From positions 1 through 6,780 of the forward strand of contig JAQVZK010000130.1 in the NCBI GenBank assembly GCA_028708195.1: a DNA stretch of 6,780 bases. Direction: 5' to 3'. Below the pieces are notes generated by a model that was given only the letters and a program-made list of their open reading frames with translations, made no database searches and was not told the origin of the DNA. The DNA is from Desulfovibrio sp. GTDB lineage: Bacteria > Desulfobacterota > Desulfovibrionia > Desulfovibrionales > Desulfovibrionaceae. Shown here one piece after another: positions 1-4,385 of this stretch (position 1 is its first letter; each line of letters opens with the position of its first letter). The position numbers and the translations under genes are program-made.

Positions 1-1152
1 AAACTGTTTGTCATTAACTTTACCCTGGGTGTGGTGACTGGTATTACGCTGGAATTCCAGTTCGGCACCAACTGGTCGCGATATTCGGAATACGTGGGCG
101 ATATTTTTGGTTCGCTGCTTGCCATTGAGGCGACGGTGGCCTTTTTTCTTGAGTCAACCTTTCTTGCGGTCTGGCACTTCGGCTGGAACCGTGTGGGCAA
201 GAAGCTGCATCTGACGAGCATCTGGCTGGTTGCCATAGCGGGCAACATTTCTGCTCTGTGGATCATCCTTGCCAACGGCTTCATGCAGAATCCTGTGGGC
301 TACTATATTAATGAAGCCAACAATCGCGCAGAACTGGCAAGTTTTTATGACGTTGTCACCAACCCCTATGCCTGGGGCATGTATGTACACACCATACTTG
401 CGGCGTGGGTGCTTGGCGGCTTCTTTGTTTTGGGTGTTTCGTCGTGGCATCTTTTGCGCGGCAGCAATACCGACTTTTTTGGCCGCGCGTTCAAGATGGT
501 GGCGCCCTTTACGCTGATCTTCGCTTTGTTGCTGGCTTTGTCTGGCGACCAGCAGGGCAAGACGGTGGCCAAGTATCAGCCCGCCAAGCTGGCTGCTATG
601 GAAGCACACTGGGAAACACAGACTGACGTGCCTTTCTATCTGCTTGTCTGGCCTGACCCTGAAAACGAAACCAATACCGTGCAGGCTATAGGCATTCCCG
701 GTCTTCTGAGCTGGATCGCCTATGACGATGTTCATGCCGAAGTCAAGGGCCTCAAGGCCTTTGCCAAGGAAGACAGACCGCCTGTTCTGCCGACTTTTCT
801 CTCATTTCGCACCATGGTGGCCCTTGGCACCATATTTCTTGTGCTCTCTCTTTGGGCTTTCTTTCAGCGCAAGAAGGAGCTGCCCAACAAGGTGCTTCTC
901 AAGCTGCTTGTTCTTAATATTCCGTTGCCCTACATCGGCCTGATGGTGGGCTGGGCCGTGACGGAAATTGGCCGTCAGCCCTGGATTGTCTATAATCTTA
1001 TGCGCACTACGGATGCCGTTTCACCTGTGCCGGCCGACAATGTGCTCATCTCGCTGATTGCTTTTATCTGCGTGTACTCACTGCTCGGCATCCTGGACAT
1101 CTTTTTGTTGCGCAAATTTGCCATCAAGGGCCCTGACGCCCAGGAGGTGTAG
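1..1152 (+). CDS. cydA: Cytochrome bd quinol oxidase subunit I, short Q-loop type (5' end outside window)
   Basis: Subunit I of cytochrome bd oxidase, the inner-membrane enzyme that oxidises quinol and reduces O2 to water using haems b558, b595 and d. The reading frame is open from base 1, so the ATG lies upstream. By comparison with E. coli CydA about 56 residues are missing, including the conserved N-terminal His19 haem ligand. In the visible 383 residues I see: EFQFGTNW near residue 18; the two proton-channel acidic residues (equivalents of Glu99 and Glu107) at 43 and 51; a His at 130 matching His186 (b558); the quinol-binding GDQQG...KLAAMEAHW block at about 182-204 (Lys196, Glu201 matching Lys252/Glu257); Met272 matching Met393; and EIGRQPW with Glu322 matching Glu445. 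All key ligands in the visible part are intact. The E. coli insert of roughly 60 residues after the quinol block is absent, so this is the short Q-loop type, about 440 residues in total. The stop is 2 nt before cydB. Confidence 0.97.
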   Translation, partial: KLFVINFTLGVVTGITLEFQFGTNWSRYSEYVGDIFGSLLAIEATVAFFLESTFLAVWHFGWNRVGKKLHLTSIWLVAIAGNISALWIILANGFMQNPVGYYINEANNRAELASFYDVVTNPYAWGMYVHTILAAWVLGGFFVLGVSSWHLLRGSNTDFFGRAFKMVAPFTLIFALLLALSGDQQGKTVAKYQPAKLAAMEAHWETQTDVPFYLLVWPDPENETNTVQAIGIPGLLSWIAYDDVHAEVKGLKAFAKEDRPPVLPTFLSFRTMVALGTIFLVLSLWAFFQRKKELPNKVLLKLLVLNIPLPYIGLMVGWAVTEIGRQPWIVYNLMRTTDAVSPVPADNVLISLIAFICVYSLLGILDIFLLRKFAIKGPDAQEV

Positions 1153-1154
1153 CC

Positions 1155-2180
1155 ATGCTGGAAACCATCTGGTTTGTGCTGTGGGCTGTATTGTGGGCCG
1201 TGTACTTCGTGCTGGACGGCTTTGACCTAGGCATGGGCTCTCTGTTGCCCTTTTTGGCCAAAAATGAAGAAGAGCGCCGCATCATGTACAACGCCGCCGG
1301 GCCCTTCTGGGACGGTAACGAGGTATGGCTCATCGCTGCTGGCGGTGTGACCTTTGCGGCTTTTCCCAAGGCTTACGCGGTTATGTTCAGCGCCCTGTAT
1401 GCGCCTCTGCTGATGCTGCTTTTTGCCCTGATTTTCCGGGCGGTATCCTTTGAGTTTCGCAGCAAGGTCGAGCACGATGCATGGCGCAGCCTGTGGGACT
1501 GTGTGCATTTTGTCGCCAACCTTTTGCCCTGCATCCTGCTTGGTGTGGCTTTTGCCAACCTTTTCATGGGTATTCCTGTGGATGCGCAGGGCGTGTATCA
1601 CGGCAACCTGTTTGCTCTGCTCAATGTCTATGGCCTGGCGGGCGGGGTGTTCTTTCTCTGCATGTTTATGCTGCACGGGGCGCTGTGGCTGTCCATCAAG
1701 AGCCGCGGTGAACTGCAAATCCGCGCGGTAGCCACGGCCACCTTTGTATGGCCCATTATGCTCATTCTGCTGGTGGCCTTTCTTATTCTTACGGCTTTTT
1801 ACACCAAGCTGTACGATAACTATCTGGCCACGCCCGCTCTGCTGGTTCTGCCTCTGCTTGCCCTGGCCGGGCTTGTGGGCGCACGCATCATGCTGCACGC
1901 GGGCAAGCTCTGGGGTGCCTGGGCATTCAGCGCCCTGTTCATCCTGGGCGTCACCTTCTTTGGCGTCGTGGGCATGTTCCCCGGTATGATCATTTCTTCC
2001 ATTGATCCTGCCGCCACAGTGACGGCCTTTAACGGCGCTTCAAGCCAGCTCACGCTCAAGATCATGCTTGGCGTGGCTCTGGTTATGGTGCCCATTGTGC
2101 TGCTGTACCAGTTCTGGATGTACCGCCTGTTCTCCGCACCAGTGCTGCCCAAGGATCTGGACGACGAACACGCCTACTAG
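1155..2180 (+). CDS. cydB: Cytochrome bd quinol oxidase subunit II
   Basis: Subunit II of cytochrome bd oxidase, the hydrophobic partner that packs against CydA. The 341-residue protein is almost entirely transmembrane (about nine helices) and somewhat shorter than E. coli CydB (379). Family signatures are clear: DGFDLGMG at 21-28, ERRIM at 40-44, the invariant WDGNEVWL at 52-59 (Asp53 matches the conserved Asp58), FRSK at 101-104, MFPG at 274-277 and SSQLTLK at 296-302. The start is well supported: AGGAGGT at 1142-1148 lies inside the last codons of cydA, 6 nt before the ATG, so translation is probably coupled and the pair forms one operon. No small CydX-like ORF is evident directly after the stop; instead a -10-like box and the left repeat follow within 15 nt. 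No frameshift or missing signature was seen. Confidence 0.97.
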   Translation: MLETIWFVLWAVLWAVYFVLDGFDLGMGSLLPFLAKNEEERRIMYNAAGPFWDGNEVWLIAAGGVTFAAFPKAYAVMFSALYAPLLMLLFALIFRAVSFEFRSKVEHDAWRSLWDCVHFVANLLPCILLGVAFANLFMGIPVDAQGVYHGNLFALLNVYGLAGGVFFLCMFMLHGALWLSIKSRGELQIRAVATATFVWPIMLILLVAFLILTAFYTKLYDNYLATPALLVLPLLALAGLVGARIMLHAGKLWGAWAFSALFILGVTFFGVVGMFPGMIISSIDPAATVTAFNGASSQLTLKIMLGVALVMVPIVLLYQFWMYRLFSAPVLPKDLDDEHAY

Positions 2181-2187
2181 GGCACTG

Positions 2188-2193
2188 TATAGT
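2188..2193 (+). promoter_or_regulatory. Candidate -10 box at the head of the left repeat
   Basis: TATAGT lies immediately upstream of the left repeat, placing a start near 2199-2201. No good -35 hexamer is present at 16-18 bp. The main support is comparative: the inverted right copy has TATGAT at the matching position. The box sits 8 nt after the cydB stop, so it could also be chance. Confidence 0.3.
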
Positions 2194-2194
2194 T

Positions 2195-2268
2195 GAAGAG
2201 TTTTGGTGTTGGTTCAGTATGGTGCCGGGGGCTCTGCATATTGCCGGGGCTCTCCTGGCCCGAAGCGG
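2195..2268 (+). repeat. Left copy of a ~74-bp inverted repeat (candidate structured leader RNA)
   Basis: This 74-bp segment reappears inverted at 4039-4110. By hand alignment about 66 of 74 columns match: six substitutions plus two single-base gaps, roughly 89%. Shared landmarks are GTTTTGGT, TTGGTTCAGTATGG, CCGGGGGCTCTGCA, ATTGCCGGGG and CCCGAAGCGG. The two gaps fall on either side of the same presumptive loop, leaving the flanking CGGG/CCCG arms intact, which fits a folded RNA better than a protein. A second shared block, TTCAAGGCCGCGCCC at 2331-2345, matches 4021-4035 inverted in 14 of 15 bases. Between the two blocks this copy has 62 nt holding its own stem-loop (ACGGTAG 2276-2282 with CTGCCGT 2315-2321; inner GCTG/CAGC 2292-2302), absent on the right. 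The element points toward the lipoprotein gene. I do not recognise the family. Confidence 0.75.
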
Positions 2269-2333
2269 ATTCATGACGGTAGCGCCGCAAAGCTGTCACA
2301 GCCTCAAAGTGCATCTGCCGTAAAGATTGATTC

Positions 2334-2361
2334 AAGGCCGCGCCCCAAAGGGTGCGGCCTT
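2334..2361 (+). other. Strong stem-loop without a U-tract
   Basis: AAGGCCGC and GCGGCCTT, extended inward by a G-T wobble and CCC/GGG, make a 12-bp stem around a CAAA loop. The 3' side continues GTGCGTT, so there is no proper U-run. It may mark the 3' end of the cydAB message after trimming, or be a domain of the leader/ncRNA that starts near 2199. Its left arm overlaps the second block shared with the right repeat. Confidence 0.55.
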
Positions 2362-2412
2362 GTGCGTTCAGGCGATAAAAAGAAGATTACCACAGGCAGC
2401 CGCCAGAAGATT

Positions 2413-2428
2413 TGGCCTTTCATTTGCG
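2413..2428 (+). promoter_or_regulatory. Weak sigma-54-like (-24/-12) site upstream of the lipoprotein gene
   Basis: TGGC and TTGC occur with exact sigma-54 geometry: GG at 2414-2415 and GC at 2426-2427, 11 bp apart. The rest of the site departs from consensus (CCTT where CACG is expected, G after TTGC). A start near 2439 would place the 2455-2494 terminator in the leader of the lipoprotein gene. Possible but unproven. Confidence 0.22.
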
Positions 2429-2454
2429 CAAGGTTATGGCTATGTGTTTTCAAA

Positions 2455-2494
2455 GGGCCTTGCCCTTGAACGCCTGTAAGAAAGGCCCGTTTTT
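2455..2494 (+). terminator. Intrinsic terminator with a competing upstream hairpin
   Basis: GGGCCTT (2455-2461) pairs with AAGGCCC (2482-2488) and is followed by GTTTTT, a plausible Rho-independent terminator with a 20-nt loop. The left arm can instead pair locally: CAAAGGGC (2451-2458) with GCCCTTG (2462-2468), leaving one A bulged. The two foldings are mutually exclusive, as in attenuators. It could end cydAB read-through, end an ncRNA beginning near 2199, or attenuate the lipoprotein gene 53 nt downstream. Confidence 0.6.
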
Positions 2495-2546
2495 AATGGC
2501 AGCCTGCCGTGATCGGCAGAAAGTAAAATGACCTCGCGGAGTCCAT

Positions 2547-2900
2547 ATGAAACAGACAGCTACAGCCCTGTGGCGTCACATGCAATGTCTGCTGCACACA
2601 AACAAACCCAGCCTTGCGCCAGTACGCACAAAGGTTCGCGCCCGGTTTGGCCTGACCGTGGCGCTCTGCCTTGCACTTGTTCTTTGCCTTGGTGCCTGCG
2701 CCCCGCAAGAGCGGCGACCGCTGACCTTTGAAGAACAGCAGGACCTTGATGCCTATTGGCAATGCAGAAGGGAAGCAACGTCGATGAATCCGGAATGGCG
2801 GGGCGATTCAAGCTATTTCCCCTGGCGGGCGTATTTTGACATGTGCATGCGGCGCATGGGGGTAAGCGATCAACAGATGCGGCGCATGAACGTCTGGTAA
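2547..2900 (+). CDS. Small predicted lipoprotein of unknown function
   Basis: I do not recognise this 117-residue protein. It has a long basic N-region (about residues 1-34, Arg/Lys rich), a hydrophobic segment (about 35-49) and a lipobox LGAC with Cys51, so signal peptidase II processing to a ~67-residue lipoprotein is predicted. The mature part is polar, rich in Arg, Met and Trp, with Cys73 and Cys100 in the contexts WQC and YFDMCMRRMG. These two could form a disulfide; spaced Trp/Tyr-x-x-Cys patterns occur in other small envelope lipoproteins. The start is supported by GGAG at 2538-2541, 5 nt before the ATG; an alternative ATG at codon 12 would shorten the unusually long N-region but lacks as good a ribosome site. 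It stands alone, convergent with the transporter gene, preceded by the left repeat and a terminator. Confidence 0.72.
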   Translation: MKQTATALWRHMQCLLHTNKPSLAPVRTKVRARFGLTVALCLALVLCLGACAPQERRPLTFEEQQDLDAYWQCRREATSMNPEWRGDSSYFPWRAYFDMCMRRMGVSDQQMRRMNVW

Positions 2901-2930
2901 GGCGCAGGCCATGCTCTGGTTTCTGGCCAA

Positions 2931-2961
2931 AAGAGACGCCTGTTTGGGAGGACGTTTTTTT
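2931..2961 (+). terminator. Probable intrinsic terminator of the lipoprotein gene
   Basis: ACGCCT (2936-2941) pairs with AGG-A-CGT (2949-2955, one bulged A) around a 7-nt loop and runs straight into seven T's at 2955-2961. Flanking A/G bases before the stem can extend the pairing into the T-run. It begins about 30 nt after the lipoprotein stop codon. Confidence 0.5.
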
Positions 2962-3060
2962 GTTGCCACATAAAATAAAACTGAACGCTGCCATGCCCGG
3001 CAGAGAGAAGTTGAGCGTCGTGGGCAAGTGCCAGCCTGCGTTGGGCGTGGTCAACACTGG

Positions 3061-3097
3061 AAATCGTCGGAGAGCGTGGTGCTGTCCGGCGATTTTT
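3061..3097 (+). terminator. Terminator hairpin between convergent genes
   Basis: AAATCGTCGGA (3061-3071) and TCCGGCGATTT (3085-3095) form an 11-bp stem with one G-T wobble and a 13-nt loop, followed on the plus strand by two more T's (five in all, 3093-3097). Read on the minus strand the same hairpin begins immediately after the transporter stop codon (3096-3098), with a weaker TTT tail, so it may serve both genes. Confidence 0.55.
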
Positions 3098-3932
3098 ATG
3101 CCAGCTTCATTATCATGGCCCCACACGCCACAAGGGCCACGGCCACTCCCCGCCAGAACGTAAATTTTTCATGCAGTAAAAGTACGGCCAGCAGCATGCC
3201 AAAAATCACCGAAGTTTCGCGCAGGGCCGCCACCATAGCAATGGGTGCTATGGTCATTGCCCATATGGCTATGCCGTATGACCCCAGACCAGCCAGGCCG
3301 CCGAAGATGCCGATGAGGGCTCTTTTGCGAATATAGCGGGCGTACTTCAGGCCGTGCCGCCAAAAAATGAAGGCGTTGAGCGGCACAATGTTGAATGCAA
3401 AAATCCAGCAGGCATAGCTCACCGCGTTGCCGCTGTGCCGCGCGCCCATGCCGTCTGCCAGCGTGTAGCCCATAATTATAAATGATGTGCGCAGGGAAAT
3501 GAGGATGGCGCTTCTGTCAGCGCCGCGCCGCGCATTGTCTCCGGCGAGGCAGAAGATGCCGCAGCACAGCAAGAGCACGCCGCACCATGCCCCCAGGCTC
3601 AGACTCACGCCAAAGAAAATCATGGCTAATGATGTCAGCAGTGGGGCGCAGCCGCGCATTATGGTGTAGCTGAAAGAGAGGTCTGACTTCTTGTAGGCTT
3701 CTGCAATGCAGATGTAATACGTGAAGTGGCAAATGCAGGACGCGCCAATGTATGGCCATGCCTCAGGCAAAAGCGGTGGTAGAAACGGAATCATGCATAC
3801 TGCGCCAAGCCCAGCTCCCAGCGCATTCAATCCCGTCTCGAAAAGTTTGTTCTCTCCACCCTTGACAATAATGTTCCACAGGGCGTGCAGTAGAGCGGCA
3901 AAGAGAACTGCAAGCACAATATATACAGGCAT
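3096..3932 (-). CDS. EamA/DMT-superfamily membrane transporter
   Basis: A 278-residue, highly hydrophobic protein with about ten predicted helices and the two-repeat layout of the drug/metabolite transporter superfamily (EamA type). The first half opens with LLHALWN at 14-20 and has AEAYKKSDLSFSY at 78-89. The second half ends with the typical ALRETSVIFG...LLLHEKFTFWRG stretch at about 236-261 and a glycine-containing last helix. Inner-membrane location is expected; members export or exchange metabolites, and the substrate cannot be read from sequence. The length matches the family (about 280-300). The N-terminus is supported by GGAG (plus-strand CTCC at 3937-3940), 4 nt before the ATG. It is a lone minus-strand gene between two plus-strand operons, convergent with the lipoprotein gene. 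Its presumed leader of about 170 nt begins with the right repeat copy and contains further hairpins. Confidence 0.88.
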   Translation of the reverse strand: MPVYIVLAVLFAALLHALWNIIVKGGENKLFETGLNALGAGLGAVCMIPFLPPLLPEAWPYIGASCICHFTYYICIAEAYKKSDLSFSYTIMRGCAPLLTSLAMIFFGVSLSLGAWCGVLLLCCGIFCLAGDNARRGADRSAILISLRTSFIIMGYTLADGMGARHSGNAVSYACWIFAFNIVPLNAFIFWRHGLKYARYIRKRALIGIFGGLAGLGSYGIAIWAMTIAPIAMVAALRETSVIFGMLLAVLLLHEKFTFWRGVAVALVACGAMIMKLA

Positions 3933-3941
3933 AAAACTCCA

Positions 3942-3958
3942 CTACGCGCATCGCGCAG
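3942..3958 (-). other. Stem-loop abutting the transporter's Shine-Dalgarno
   Basis: On the minus strand CTGCGCG-ATG-CGCGTAG forms a 7-bp stem (one G-T wobble) with a 3-nt loop. It ends 1 nt before the GGAG that serves the transporter start at 3932. A stem so close could reduce ribosome access or shape translation; this is inference. Confidence 0.35.
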
Positions 3959-3979
3959 GTTTGGCAAACGAGAAATGCG

Positions 3980-4016
3980 TGCTGCCAGAGCAGAGAACCT
4001 TTGGTTTGTGGCAGCA
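3980..4016 (-). other. Perfect 8-bp stem-loop in the transporter leader
   Basis: TGCTGCCA (3980-3987) and TGGCAGCA (4009-4016) are perfect complements, enclosing an inner AACC/GGTT pairing. There is no T-run on either side, so it is not a terminator. It lies between the right repeat and the transporter start, in the presumed 5' UTR. Confidence 0.5.
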
Positions 4017-4038
4017 TTGCGGGCGCGGCTTTGAAACG

Positions 4039-4110
4039 CCGCTTCGGGCAGGAGTCCCCGGCAATGTGCAGAGCCCCCGGTGCCATACTGAACCAAGACC
4101 AAAACTTTTC
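4039..4110 (-). repeat. Right copy of the ~74-bp inverted repeat (candidate structured leader RNA)
   Basis: Inverted counterpart of 2195-2268: 72 bp, about 89% matching over 74 aligned columns. On the minus strand it points toward the transporter and lies 107 nt or more upstream of its ATG, so it would form the first part of that mRNA. A second shared block follows at 4021-4035 after only 3 nt, so this copy looks like the left one with its 62-nt internal arm removed. Here GCGGC (4025-4029) and GCCGC (4038-4042) close a short hairpin at that junction. No transposase, terminal repeats or target duplication are visible around either copy. Confidence 0.75.
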
Positions 4111-4119
4111 ATCATAACA
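4111..4119 (-). promoter_or_regulatory. Candidate extended -10 promoter for the transporter transcript
   Basis: On the minus strand TGTTATGAT matches an extended -10 (TGn-TATGAT), placing a start near 4104-4106 at the very beginning of the right repeat. The nearest TTGAAC has only a 13-bp spacer, so a classical -35 is lacking, which an extended -10 can tolerate. Confidence 0.42.
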
Positions 4120-4148
4120 TGCCTTACGCGTTCAAGCAGGGCCCGGAG

Positions 4149-4166
4149 TAAACCAATTTCGGTTTA
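4149..4166. promoter_or_regulatory. 18-bp palindrome, candidate enhancer site for the pnt sigma-54 promoter
   Basis: TAAACC-AATTTC-GGTTTA has perfect 6-bp arms around a 6-bp centre. It lies about 150-165 bp upstream of the start predicted from the sigma-54 site at 4289-4304, within the range at which NtrC-type activators commonly bind. It is also about 40-60 bp upstream of the candidate minus-strand promoter at 4111, so it could instead act on the transporter gene. Confidence 0.35.
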
Positions 4167-4212
4167 TCTTCGAAAAATACCCGGAAAATAATGCTGTAGT
4201 GCATCCCCTGAG

Positions 4213-4240
4213 CGGCCTTTTGGGGCCGTGTTTTTATTTT
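4213..4240 (+). terminator. Plus-strand intrinsic terminator with no obvious gene before it
   Basis: CGGCC (4213-4217) and GGCCG (4224-4228) enclose TTTTGG, followed by TGTTTTTATTTT, a good U-tract. On the minus strand no T-run follows, so it acts on plus-strand transcripts. The only gene shortly upstream is on the minus strand, so it would stop antisense read-through, end an unannotated small RNA, or insulate the pnt promoter. Confidence 0.55.
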
Positions 4241-4288
4241 CAATTTATAATAGCTTGAAATGGAAAAGAATATTTATGGGTGGGTTGT

Positions 4289-4304
4289 TGGCATACGTAT
4301 TGCT
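4289..4304 (+). promoter_or_regulatory. Sigma-54 (-24/-12) promoter for the pnt operon
   Basis: TTGGCATACGTATTGCTTTT carries TGGCA and TTGCT with exact sigma-54 spacing: GG at 4290-4291 and GC at 4302-4303, 11 bp apart, against consensus TGGCACG-N4-TTGCW. The predicted start is near 4314-4316, giving a leader of about 70 nt before pntAA. Such promoters need an ATP-dependent enhancer-binding activator, so the transhydrogenase would be switched on by a specific signal rather than made constitutively. TATAAT at 4246-4251 lacks a usable -35. Confidence 0.62.
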
Positions 4305-4385
4305 TTTCACACAGCACAGTTGGCGCGTTACCACTGCCAGATGCAATTTTTTGATTGAACACCCGTAATCCCAAGGAGTCCTATA

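Noticed and set aside
154..735. Minus-strand open frame (193 codons) opposite cydA
   Set aside because: A shadow of the strongly conserved cydA frame in GC-rich DNA; no recognisable domain.
1227..1898. Minus-strand open frame (223 codons) opposite cydB
   Set aside because: A shadow of cydB; Gln/His/Lys-rich, low-complexity translation with no domain.
2195..2361. 6S RNA, tmRNA, SRP RNA or a known riboswitch in the left repeat
   Set aside because: I could not match the conserved blocks to any of these from memory, the 5' and 3' parts do not form a closing stem like 6S RNA, and two copies argue against a single-copy housekeeping RNA. An Rfam search would decide.
2203..2469. TTG-initiated open frame across the left repeat, with a similar frame in the right repeat (VLVQYG...GGSA)
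   Set aside because: The shared peptide simply reflects DNA identity. Two of the four substitutions in the shared stretch change amino acids, and the indels break the frame within the repeat, so a conserved protein is unlikely; a very short leader peptide cannot be fully excluded.
2843..3163. Plus-strand open frame between the lipoprotein and transporter genes
   Set aside because: It overlaps both genes and two terminator-like hairpins, and has no ribosome site or motif.
3721..4191. Plus-strand open frame opposite the start of the transporter and through the right repeat
   Set aside because: Antisense to the transporter and crossing inverted-repeat structure; composition does not resemble a protein.
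4246..4251. Perfect -10 hexamer TATAAT as the pnt promoter
   Set aside because: No -35 element lies 16-18 bp upstream (that space is the terminator stem), and AT-rich DNA after a terminator gives such matches by chance.
4298..4314. Possible Rex-type redox operator near TTTTCACA
   Set aside because: Only one half-site resembles the Rex consensus; the other half does not match, and the bases overlap the sigma-54 -12 element, which explains them better.
4321..4352. TGGC/GCCA hairpin followed by TTTTTT in the pntAA leader as a terminator
   Set aside because: Only a 4-bp stem, separated by several bases from the T-run; too weak to call.
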